64,000 nucleotides of DNA from positions 1,805,001 through 1,869,000 of the forward strand of contig NC_008531.1 in NCBI RefSeq assembly GCF_000014445.1, read 5' to 3'. This DNA comes from Leuconostoc mesenteroides subsp. mesenteroides ATCC 8293. Lineage in GTDB: Bacteria > Bacillota > Bacilli > Lactobacillales > Lactobacillaceae. Below the pieces are notes generated by a model. The model saw nothing but the letters and a program-made list of their open reading frames with translations. It was not told where the DNA came from and made no database searches. This document shows positions 1 through 8,890 of this stretch, piece by piece. Positions within the stretch are counted from its first letter, which is position 1. Every line of letters begins with the position of its first letter. The position numbers and the translations under genes are program-made.

Positions 1-753
1 CTCACCTTCATCCTGACCATGGGTAGGTCACTTGGTTTCGGGTCTACAGCATCGTACTATTCGCGCTATTCACACTCGCTTTCGCTGCGGCTCCGGTCTT
101 TCCACCTTAACCTCGCACGATACCGTAACTCGCCGGTTCATTCTACAAAAGGCACGCCATCACCCATTAACGGGCTCTGACTTCTTGTAGGCGTCGTGGT
201 TTCAGGAACTATTTCACTCCCCTTCCGGGGTGCTTTTCACCTTTCCCTCACGGTACTGGTTCACTATCGGTCACTAGGGAGTATTTAGCCTTACGGGATG
301 GTCCCCGCAGATTCCGACCGGATTTCACGTGTCCGGCCGTACTCAGGATCCTGAAAAGAGTGTGCTTCATTTCGCTTACGGGGCTATCACCCTCTATAGC
401 CAAGTTTCCCAACTTGTTCTGCTATAAAACACTTTTGTAACTCTTATATATCAGTCCTACAACCCCAACATGCAAGCACGTTGGTTTGGGCTCTTCCCCG
501 TTCGCTCGCCGCTACTTAGGGAATCGATTTTTCTTTCTGCTCCTGCTGCTAATGAGATGTTTCAGTTCACAGCGTATTCCGTCAAATATCCTATGTATTC
601 AGATACAGACAACTCTTACGAGTTGGGTTTCCCCATTCGGAAATCTTTGGGTCATAGCGTACTTACCGCTCACCAAAGCTTATCGTAGTTAGTCACGTCC
701 TTCATCGGCTCCTAGTGCCAAGGCATTCACCACGCGCCCTTATTAACTTAACC
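1..753 (-). rRNA. 23S ribosomal RNA, 5' part (runs off the window)
   Basis: On the minus strand the sequence begins at about 753 with the typical bacterial 23S start (GGTTAAGTTAATAAGGGCGC, then the conserved 'ggtgaatgccttggcactagg' region) and stays 23S-like down to position 1. Only the first three quarters of a kilobase of domain I is present. It follows 16S and tRNA-Ala in the usual rrn order. ORFs in this stretch are artefacts of rRNA sequence. Confidence 0.97.
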
Positions 754-941
754 TATACAACCGAAGTTGTGGTTTAAGTTTATGAGTTGGTCATTTTTCA
801 GACCTGCGATTAAACCGTTCTTTTTAAAGAACTTTTTGTGTTGTTTCTCGGTTCATTTTAGTGCAATCTTACGATTGCTTTTAAAAGAATTTGTTACTAT
901 TCAGTTTTCAATGTACAACATGCTAGCCTTTCGACTAGCTA
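754..941 (-). other. Spacer between tRNA-Ala and 23S
   Basis: No gene. The plus-strand 12-mer CAGTTTTCAATG at 902-913 (RNA: CATTGAAAACTG) recurs upstream of 16S at 2831-2842. This pair of motifs flanking the rRNA genes is common in Firmicute rrn operons, probably as part of processing or antitermination sequences. The second role is inference. Confidence 0.6.
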
Positions 942-1014
942 TGGAGAATAGCGGGATCGAACCGCTGACCCCCTGCTTGCAAAGCAGGTGCTCTCCCAGC
1001 TGAGCTAATTCCCC
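942..1014 (-). tRNA. tRNA-Ala (TGC)
   Basis: Read on the minus strand this is a 73-nt cloverleaf. The acceptor stem GGGGAAT pairs with ATTCTCC, the discriminator is A, and the anticodon loop carries TGC. The CCA end is not encoded. It lies in the 16S-23S spacer, a standard location for tRNA-Ala in lactobacilli. Confidence 0.97.
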
Positions 1015-1119
1015 ATAGGATCACTTTGAGACCATGATACCTATTAAAGTATCACACTCAAAACTAAACAAAACTTTGAAACAAACAAATTGACACTTAA
1101 GTCCCTGTCGCTTTCCGAT

Positions 1120-2680
<1,561 letters not shown>

Positions 2681-2873
2681 AAATTTGAAGATTGCTCTTC
2701 GATTAAACTGACTATATTTCGCTATATCTCTATAACGTAATCCGTTTATTGTTTGTTACGAATTGACTTCGCAAATTTGTTTTTGTTACTTTACGTAACA
2801 GCTACAGATTCGTTTGTTCAAAGTTTTGTTCAGTTTTCAATGTGCTACTCGTTGTCGCTGAGACAACTATATT

Positions 2874-2902
2874 ATCTTACCACGCTCGTTTCGCTTTGTC
2901 AA
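2874..2902 (-). promoter_or_regulatory. rrn promoter P2
   Basis: On the minus strand TTGACA (2902-2897), a 17-nt spacer and TAAGAT (2879-2874). It lies about 190 nt upstream of the 16S 5' end, as expected for the proximal rrn promoter. Confidence 0.75.
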
Positions 2903-3005
2903 CTACTTCTTTTAAGAAGTTTTCGTCGACCTCACTGCCCTTACGCTCTCGCTCCCCCTTGCCTCGCAACGCTTTGCGTCGCTTCGCTCCGTCGGAACAT
3001 ATACT

Positions 3006-3034
3006 AATATACCAACTTTATTCCCCCTCGTCAA
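3006..3034 (-). promoter_or_regulatory. rrn promoter P1
   Basis: On the minus strand TTGACG (3034-3029), a 17-nt spacer and TATATT (3011-3006), about 130 nt upstream of P2. The stretch upstream to 3183 is strongly A-rich on the minus strand, which could serve as an UP element. Tandem P1/P2 promoters are usual for rrn operons of Firmicutes. Confidence 0.7.
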
Positions 3035-3183
3035 CTACTTTTTTTACTTGTTTTTTATCTCTTTCCTTCGTTCGCTTTTTATCCCTTTTTATCCCCTTAC
3101 TTTACCTCCTCATTCGCTTTATCCGCCCCTTTTTTACCCCTTCCCTCCTTTTCGTTCTTTTGCCTTTACCTTTACTTAAGTAA

Positions 3184-4242
3184 TTACTGCAACGTTAGCT
3201 TGAGATCTTCTGCTTTAATCATTTTTAACTTAGTCATGAATAACCATTTTAAAACTGTGGCGATAATAACAGGAAGTATGACAAATACCAGCAGAATGCT
3301 GAATATAGATACAAGACTTTTGTCTGATTCCGACCAAGCAGTCAACGGACCGACTAATCCAGAAAATCCAAATCCTGCGGAAAATGGCGTCCCTTTGATA
3401 TTCAACATAGTTGCTACCGCCCCCATTATTGCCGCACCAATACTTGTTGGTATAAATAATTTGGGTTTCACTAACATATTTGCCATTTGAATTTTTGGCG
3501 AGCCAACAAAATGCGCCAACGTACCACCAATGGGATTCACACTAGCGCCCATTAACGCTAATGTAAAACTTGCCACTGTAATTCCTGCATTAGCAGCGCC
3601 TGATCCAACTCCTGCCAGGCTAATAGCCATCGCAATACCTACCGAAGATAACGGGGAAACAATAAGAAAAGCAAAAATCACCCCCAAGGCCGCGCCCATT
3701 ACTAGTGGTGTTAATTCAGTAGCATAAGCGACGCCATCCCCTATCCATGTTTGCAAGACACTGATCGGCTGTAAAGTCATCAGCCCAATACCGCCGGCAA
3801 TAACCGCTACAAATAATGGCTGTAATAATATTTTAAAATGTCCAAAAGATTTCTCAGTGAACTTCACCAATATAGATGCCAAAAACGCTACGAGCAAAAT
3901 ATTGAGCATCACACCGCTACCAGAAATGATTGCGCCATTGGCTGTGCTTTTCACAACACCAGCAGAAACAAACATCGAAAGCGCGATGGCCCCTGAATCA
4001 ATTACTGTCAATTTTAAAATTTGACCCACAGCAAATCCTGCTACTAATGGCAATGTACTTTGAATCAGTGTCGTCATAAACGCAATCTGGGTAGCAATTT
4101 CGTTACCAGAAAACAATAGCAGTAATTGACTGACCAATGCACTAGGAATTAAAGTCAAAACTATACCCAAGCTCGTACCATTCAATATATCAATAATGAA
4201 TTTTTTTATTGTTGCCGCGGAACTATGTTTAACTGATTTCAT
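3184..4242 (-). CDS. PfoR-like PTS EIIC-type membrane protein
   Basis: A 352-residue polytopic membrane protein with about ten hydrophobic segments and Gly-rich loops, including the GGTLAHFVGSPKIQMANMLV region near residues 240-260. It resembles the PTS_EIIC_2/PfoR family, EIIC-like permeases that usually occur without EIIA or EIIB partners. Neither partner is nearby. A ribosome binding site (AGGAAAG) precedes the ATG. It is the last gene of the operon behind the aminotransferase and dehydrogenase, 34 nt after the latter. The substrate is unknown. The operon context suggests an aromatic amino acid, keto acid or hydroxy acid rather than a sugar, which is inference. No convincing terminator is visible between its stop and the rrn promoters. 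Confidence 0.75.
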   Translation of the reverse strand: MKSVKHSSAATIKKFIIDILNGTSLGIVLTLIPSALVSQLLLLFSGNEIATQIAFMTTLIQSTLPLVAGFAVGQILKLTVIDSGAIALSMFVSAGVVKSTANGAIISGSGVMLNILLVAFLASILVKFTEKSFGHFKILLQPLFVAVIAGGIGLMTLQPISVLQTWIGDGVAYATELTPLVMGAALGVIFAFLIVSPLSSVGIAMAISLAGVGSGAANAGITVASFTLALMGASVNPIGGTLAHFVGSPKIQMANMLVKPKLFIPTSIGAAIMGAVATMLNIKGTPFSAGFGFSGLVGPLTAWSESDKSLVSIFSILLVFVILPVIIATVLKWLFMTKLKMIKAEDLKLTLQ

Positions 4243-4276
4243 ATTTCTTTCCTATGTATGCGCCGAAGCGCTTAAT

Positions 4277-5266
4277 TTAAACTTCGTGTGGTGAAGATTG
4301 TCCGTTTAGTATCATTAAAGTATCATCTAACGAAATATCAACCATGTTCTTGACGGCTATGTTAGTAAAGAAGCCAACATGTGGCGTAATAATTACGTTT
4401 GACATTGATAATAGTTTTTGGATGCGTGCATCTTGCACCCCCTGACCATGTAAATCGTGATTGAAAACACCGGACTCATTTTCCACCGTATCCAGTGCCA
4501 CGGCACCCACTTGACCATTCCCTAAAAAAGTAATTAAATCACTTGTGTTGATAACTGGGCCACGCGAAGCATTTATTAACAACACACCCTTTTTCATTTT
4601 TAGGAAATCCGCCTCAGAAAGCAAATGAATTGAAGTTTCATTTAAATCGACATGTAAACTGATTACGTCACTTTGTGCCAATAGCTCATCTTTTGTAACG
4701 TAGGTAATCACATCACAAAGTGAAGCATCGCGGTCTGTATCGTAACCTAAGACATTGACACCAATACTATTTAGTAGTTTTGCCAATGTCCCACCAATTC
4801 GTCCTACACCGACAATGCCGATAGTAACAGAGTGAATTTCTCTCGCTTGAAGACCTGTCCAGCGAAAATCATTGTTAGCAATCCGTTTGTCAAATTCTGG
4901 CGTATGACGCAATAATCTCAGGATCTGCATAAGCGCCATTTCGGCTACTGATCTTGGTGAATAGGCTGGTACATTTGTTATTTTCAAACCAGCTTTTTTA
5001 GCCAGATCAACTTCAATCATGTCATAACCAGCAGTCCGTGTCGCTATTTGAGTTATTTGTTTAGCAATATGATGATAAAATTGTTGATCCCCACCAATTT
5101 TTGCAGTTTGTTGTATGACTAATCCGTCAATTTCTGTTAAGTCAGGTAGTGTTTCAGGATGGAAATCATCACGAGAAATCACTATTTCCACATTATTCTT
5201 TTCAGCGTAGTGACGAATAGCCTGCTCTTCGTCACTACGCACACTTGTCATCAATATTTTATTCAT
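4277..5266 (-). CDS. D-2-hydroxyacid dehydrogenase (D-lactate dehydrogenase family)
   Basis: A 329-residue NAD-dependent enzyme reducing 2-keto acids to D-2-hydroxy acids. The Rossmann motif GVGRIGG is at 153-159. An Asp follows the second strand (GYDTD, residue 176), pointing to NAD over NADP. The catalytic Arg235 (NASRGP), Glu264 and His296 (TPHVGF) are present. Length is normal for D-LDH-type enzymes. Its start overlaps the aminotransferase stop by 4 nt (ATGA), so the two are translationally coupled. With a transaminase upstream and a Phe/Tyr leader peptide in front, the likely substrates are phenylpyruvate and hydroxyphenylpyruvate, giving phenyllactates. Lactate dehydrogenase activity cannot be excluded. 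Confidence 0.88.
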   Translation of the reverse strand: MNKILMTSVRSDEEQAIRHYAEKNNVEIVISRDDFHPETLPDLTEIDGLVIQQTAKIGGDQQFYHHIAKQITQIATRTAGYDMIEVDLAKKAGLKITNVPAYSPRSVAEMALMQILRLLRHTPEFDKRIANNDFRWTGLQAREIHSVTIGIVGVGRIGGTLAKLLNSIGVNVLGYDTDRDASLCDVITYVTKDELLAQSDVISLHVDLNETSIHLLSEADFLKMKKGVLLINASRGPVINTSDLITFLGNGQVGAVALDTVENESGVFNHDLHGQGVQDARIQKLLSMSNVIITPHVGFFTNIAVKNMVDISLDDTLMILNGQSSPHEV

Positions 5267-6456
5267 TTACCATTTTCTTCCATATAAGCAGTCAAACGGT
5301 GCATAGCTTTTTGCAATGTTTCAATGGATGCCGCATAGCTTAGTCGAACATATCCTTCTCCTCCAGGACCAAATGACGAACCTGGAATCAAAGCTAGACC
5401 ATTATTTTGAGCTAAATCACGAGCAAAAGCAAAATCATCCTGAATATAGCCAGCCGGTATTTTAGCAAATATATAGAATGCCCCATCTGGTTTAGCAACT
5501 TTAAAACCAAGTTGTGTCATTGTGTCATAAACATAATCACGTCGTTGAAGATACTCAGCCTTCATGACTAACGTATCTTGCCGCCCTGCCTCTGTCCCTA
5601 ACGCCTCTGCAGCTGCAGCCATAGCTGGATTAGAGGCAGTTGTTGTTGCAAATTGGTGAATCATCGCTATTTTTTGAACCAATTGTGCTGGACCAGCCAA
5701 AATACCAATGCGATAACCCGTCATTGCATGTGATTTTGAAACACCATTCAGCAAAATTGTTTGTTCAGGCAAATATTTAGCCATTGATACATGACTATTT
5801 TCATATGATAGTTCAGAGTAAATTTCATCGGAAATAACAATAATGTCAGTACCACGCAAAACATCTGCAATCGCTTTTATTTGTTCATCATTGTAAGTAA
5901 CCCCAGTTGGATTAGATGGAAAGTTTAATACAACAGCTTTGATATCATCCCCATGCTTGGCAATTGCAGCCTTGAGCATCTCTGGACTTAACACAAAATC
6001 ATTTGAAGAAGTGTCGATAAATACTGGTTCAGCACCATCTACTAATCCCACTGCTATATATAATGGAAAAATCGGTGTAGGGAGTATTATTTTATCCCCC
6101 GGATTTAATATAGTTGTGAGCGTATCATAAATAGCTTCAGTTGCCCCTATAGTTACAATAATTTCGTTAGTAGGATCGTAATCGATATCATAACGGTCTG
6201 CCAAAAATCCAGCCGCAGCCTCACGTAAATGGATCGTACCATTTGATGCAGCATAGTGTGAATCATTTGCTTCAATCGACCGAATTGCCGCTTGTTTGAT
6301 GTGATCGGGTACATTAAAATCCGGTTCCCCTAACGTCAGCTTAATAATATCTGGAATCTCACTCACCTCAATATCAAATGCTCGAATAGCAGATGGACCA
6401 ACAAGTTTCAAATGTTGATTGAGATTATTCAATAACGAGGGTTTTACTTCTGGCAT
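5263..6456 (-). CDS. PLP-dependent class I/II aminotransferase, probably aromatic
   Basis: A 397-residue fold-type I aminotransferase. The PLP lysine is Lys241 (GVSKSHAMTG), with Asn182 in SNPTG, Asp210 (ISDEIYS) and Arg249 around the cofactor. It resembles the PatA/AraT-like group of lactobacilli. It is the first structural gene of a three-gene operon. Its ATG has a good Shine-Dalgarno (TAGGGAGA) 30 nt past a terminator hairpin. The leader encodes a peptide with five aromatic residues out of seven near its end. This argues for a role in Phe/Tyr synthesis (phenylpyruvate or hydroxyphenylpyruvate transamination) or catabolism. Substrate specificity is inferred from the leader, not from the active site. 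Confidence 0.88.
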   Translation of the reverse strand: MPEVKPSLLNNLNQHLKLVGPSAIRAFDIEVSEIPDIIKLTLGEPDFNVPDHIKQAAIRSIEANDSHYAASNGTIHLREAAAGFLADRYDIDYDPTNEIIVTIGATEAIYDTLTTILNPGDKIILPTPIFPLYIAVGLVDGAEPVFIDTSSNDFVLSPEMLKAAIAKHGDDIKAVVLNFPSNPTGVTYNDEQIKAIADVLRGTDIIVISDEIYSELSYENSHVSMAKYLPEQTILLNGVSKSHAMTGYRIGILAGPAQLVQKIAMIHQFATTTASNPAMAAAAEALGTEAGRQDTLVMKAEYLQRRDYVYDTMTQLGFKVAKPDGAFYIFAKIPAGYIQDDFAFARDLAQNNGLALIPGSSFGPGGEGYVRLSYAASIETLQKAMHRLTAYMEENGK

Positions 6457-6480
6457 AATTTTCTCCCTAATTTAACACAA

Positions 6481-6514
6481 AACGCACATCCAGAAAAAAT
6501 TCTGAATGTGCGTT
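6481..6514 (-). terminator. Attenuator terminator in the aminotransferase leader
   Basis: On the minus strand AACGCACATTCAGAA pairs with TTCTGGATGTGCGTT around a T4 loop, 15 bp with one G-U, followed by TTTGTGTT. It ends 24 nt before the aminotransferase ATG, inside its transcript. The 5' arm can alternatively pair (CATTCAGA) with TCTGAATG just upstream at 6541-6549, an antiterminator candidate. Confidence 0.75.
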
Positions 6515-6595
6515 TGCTCAAATGTAGATGAACTCACTAGGCATTCAGAGGGTTAATCCGAATACCTACGCAAAATGCCTTAAGTACTTGGATAG

Positions 6596-6652
6596 TTAGC
6601 CAAAATACTTAAAGTAAAAATTTGCTGTAGTTTTGTTCATTAAATGTGACAT
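6596..6652 (-). CDS. Phe/Tyr-rich leader peptide (attenuator uORF)
   Basis: An 18-codon ORF, MSHLMNKTTANFYFKYFG, starts about 27 nt after the predicted transcription start. A modest AAAGG lies upstream. Residues 12-17 (FYFKYF) contain three Phe and two Tyr. The codons for the aromatic run form the 5' arm of a hairpin: TTTAAGTATTTTGG pairs with CCAAGTACTTAA. That hairpin is followed by a second hairpin (GGCATT with AATGCC) and then the terminator. This is the textbook layout of ribosome-mediated attenuation, analogous to the enterobacterial PheL leader. It is too short for ordinary gene finders. Translation is not proven. Confidence 0.7.
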   Translation of the reverse strand: MSHLMNKTTANFYFKYFG

Positions 6653-6685
6653 TGTGTTAAAACCTTTTTTATTTTTATGAGATTA

Positions 6686-6714
6686 ATTTTAATATTAATT
6701 CCATCATTTGTCAA
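6686..6714 (-). promoter_or_regulatory. Promoter of the aminotransferase operon
   Basis: On the minus strand TTGACA (6714-6709), 17-nt spacer, TAAAAT (6691-6686). The predicted start near 6679 gives a leader of about 220 nt, long enough for the leader peptide and all attenuator hairpins. Confidence 0.7.
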
Positions 6715-6731
6715 GTTTCTTATTAACAAAA

Positions 6732-7325
6732 TCACATTTTACCTTTTTTGGGTAGACTACGGCCGCTCATAATATCATTGACAAGTAGATCGAGACGTAC
6801 TTTAGTTTTTGCCCAATCATCGTTCGCTAGTTCGTAGGCAACATTCTTCAGTTCTTTTGGCAAAGTTACGTCGCGTAAAAATTCCGGCGAGGCTATTCGT
6901 TGTTCAACCACTAATGGATCATCTCCTCGAACTTGCACGCGGTCAATTAACATATCAGGATGCGTGACTGTAACGAAAATGATTACAGCTTGTTCACCTA
7001 GTTCCTGAGAATACGTAATAGCCCCCGCAGTGTCCAAGACAATTGTTGCATATGGATTTTTTCCCCAAGCGCGCTCTAATGCCTCGTATGATGAGCCGTA
7101 CTTATACCCAGCATACTGCACCCGTTCCAAATAATGATTCTTTTCAAAACTATTATCAGTTTCAAAATAATAGGCTATGCCGTCCTCTTCCCGCTCCCGC
7201 GGGGGGCGCGTTGTATGCGTTAAAACTCGTGGCATCCGATATGTATCTTGCAAATAGCGGGCAATTGTTGTCTTACCGACACCTGTGGCACCAGTAATTA
7301 CAAAAACTTTGTTATTTTTCATCAT
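6732..7325 (-). CDS. Guanylate kinase-like P-loop protein
   Basis: A 197-residue protein with the P-loop GATGVGKT at 12-19 and a GMP-binding-like THTTRPPREREEDG segment near 37-50, then YYF. These are hallmarks of the guanylate kinase family. The C-terminal part diverges and ends in basic residues (PKKGKM). LAB chromosomes often carry such paralogues beside the housekeeping gmk, so I do not call it gmk. A weak AAGGA site precedes the ATG. It is divergent from the amino acid permease and lies upstream of the aminotransferase promoter. GMP phosphorylation is plausible but unproven. Confidence 0.75.
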   Translation of the reverse strand: MMKNNKVFVITGATGVGKTTIARYLQDTYRMPRVLTHTTRPPREREEDGIAYYFETDNSFEKNHYLERVQYAGYKYGSSYEALERAWGKNPYATIVLDTAGAITYSQELGEQAVIIFVTVTHPDMLIDRVQVRGDDPLVVEQRIASPEFLRDVTLPKELKNVAYELANDDWAKTKVRLDLLVNDIMSGRSLPKKGKM

Positions 7326-7370
7326 TCAAATTCCTTAGTTATTATTGTATCGTAAAACTATTTATAAAGT

Positions 7371-7399
7371 TCGACAAGTATACTTGAAATTGATAAAAT
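7371..7399 (+). promoter_or_regulatory. Promoter of the amino acid permease
   Basis: TCGACA, 17-nt spacer, TAAAAT, followed 30 nt later by GGGAGA and the permease ATG at 7439. Confidence 0.55.
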
Positions 7400-7438
7400 A
7401 GCTGGTGTACAAAAACTATTAAAAATGGGAGAACTATT

Positions 7439-8839
7439 ATGTCACTTCTTGCGCGAGCTTTTAAGCGGGAATCTGTTGATAATTACCTGAGTGCAGATTC
7501 ACATATGTCGCGTGTTTTAACAACGCGCGACTTGATTAGTCTAGGAGTAGGCACAGTCATTGGTACAGGAATATTTATTTTACCCGGCCACGAAGCCGCT
7601 GATCATGCAGGTCCAGCAGTCGCTATTGCATTTCTAATTGCTGCAATTTTCTCTGGATTATCAGGTATGGCTTTTGCTGAGTTCTCAGCAGCCATGCCAG
7701 TTGCTGGCTCAGCTTACTCATACGGGGGTGCTATTTACGGAGAAATCATTGGTTGGCTATTGGGTTGGTCATTAATTGTTGAATATTTCTTAGCAGTATC
7801 AGCAATTGCAACCGGATTTTCAGCCTACCTTGGTAATTTATTAGCTATATTTGGCATTCACATCCCTAAATATCTATCTGCCGGTCCAATGGAGGGCGGA
7901 ATTGTCAATTTATTTGCAGTATTAATTATTTTATTCGTCGCTGCTATACTATCACGAGGATTAAACACCTCAAAGAAAGTTGAAAATGGCGCAGTCGTTA
8001 TCAAAATTGCCATTTTAATCTTGTTCATTGTTGGCGGATCATTTTTTATTAAAACAAGCAATTATGTACCATTTTACCCTAAAGAATTTCACAGTGGATT
8101 GGGCGGTTTGAACGGAATTTGGGCCGCAACCGCCAGCATTATTTTTGCTTTTCTAGGCTTTGATACCATCGCCGCCCACGCTGCTGAAGTTAAGAACCCA
8201 CAAAAGACAATGGCCAAGGGTATTGTTGGTACGGTTATTATTTCAGCCCTATTATATACACTCTTCTCTATAGTGTTAACGGGAATTGTCAATTATAAAA
8301 AACTTGGTGTTGATGACCCAGCAGCATTTGCTCTGCAAGTTGTCCATCAAACACAGTTCTCTATCGTCATTACTATTGGTGCGTTAATCGGTATGTTCAC
8401 AGCTGTATTAGCCTTGATCTATGCTTCATCCCGTTTAACTTATTCCTTCGGGCGTGACGGTTTGCTCCCCCGCAGCCTAGGTAAAATATCCCCAGGATCG
8501 CATTTACCAGTAAATGCACTAATTTTGGCAGTTGCCGTTGAGGTTATTTTTGCGGGCCTTATCCCCCTCAGCACATTGGCTAGTTTAATTAATGCAGGTA
8601 CTTTAACAGCATTCGCCTTTATCAATTTTGGTATCTTAATCCTTCGTCGTCGTAAAGATTTAGCTCACGATGGTTTCAAAGTACCTGGCTATCCAATTGT
8701 ACCGTTTATTGCGGGTATGATAAGTTTGTTCTTTATTACACAGCTATCTGCCGAGACACTCAAAATGTTTGGCCTCTGGTTACTACTTGGTGTTATCTGG
8801 TACTTCTCCTATGGCATTAAGCATTCTAAATTATCATAA
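7439..8839 (+). CDS. APC-superfamily amino acid permease (cationic amino acid transporter type)
   Basis: A 466-residue protein with about 12 to 14 membrane segments. TM1 has the APC signature GVGTVIGTGIFILPG at about 36-50. Later come the conserved FAFLGFDTIAAHAAEVKNP region of TM6 and the SSRLTYSFGRDGLLP loop. This combination is typical of the CAT/YfnA subgroup of proton-coupled amino acid importers. A GGGAGA site precedes the ATG. The gene is monocistronic, ending in a strong bidirectional terminator. The exact substrate cannot be read from the sequence. Confidence 0.88.
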   Translation: MSLLARAFKRESVDNYLSADSHMSRVLTTRDLISLGVGTVIGTGIFILPGHEAADHAGPAVAIAFLIAAIFSGLSGMAFAEFSAAMPVAGSAYSYGGAIYGEIIGWLLGWSLIVEYFLAVSAIATGFSAYLGNLLAIFGIHIPKYLSAGPMEGGIVNLFAVLIILFVAAILSRGLNTSKKVENGAVVIKIAILILFIVGGSFFIKTSNYVPFYPKEFHSGLGGLNGIWAATASIIFAFLGFDTIAAHAAEVKNPQKTMAKGIVGTVIISALLYTLFSIVLTGIVNYKKLGVDDPAAFALQVVHQTQFSIVITIGALIGMFTAVLALIYASSRLTYSFGRDGLLPRSLGKISPGSHLPVNALILAVAVEVIFAGLIPLSTLASLINAGTLTAFAFINFGILILRRRKDLAHDGFKVPGYPIVPFIAGMISLFFITQLSAETLKMFGLWLLLGVIWYFSYGIKHSKLS

Positions 8840-8847
8840 CCTAACAT

Positions 8848-8883
8848 AAAAGGAGCCACCGCTCAATAGCGGTGGCTCCTTTT
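8848..8883. terminator. Bidirectional intrinsic terminator
   Basis: A perfect 16-bp stem, AAAAGGAGCCACCGCT with AGCGGTGGCTCCTTTT around CAAT, has T-runs on both strands. It separates the convergent permease and ezrA genes. Confidence 0.92.
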
Positions 8884-8890
8884 ATTTTTA

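Noticed and set aside
2753..3183. Two overlapping plus-strand ORFs up to 113 codons
   Set aside because: They cover the rrn leader and promoters, are antisense to transcription and have T-rich, low-complexity composition.
6457..6680. T-box, SAM or other known riboswitch before the aminotransferase
   Set aside because: No T-box sequence (GGTGGNACCGCG) and no SAM, lysine or purine core is present; the aromatic uORF with alternative stems is the simpler explanation.
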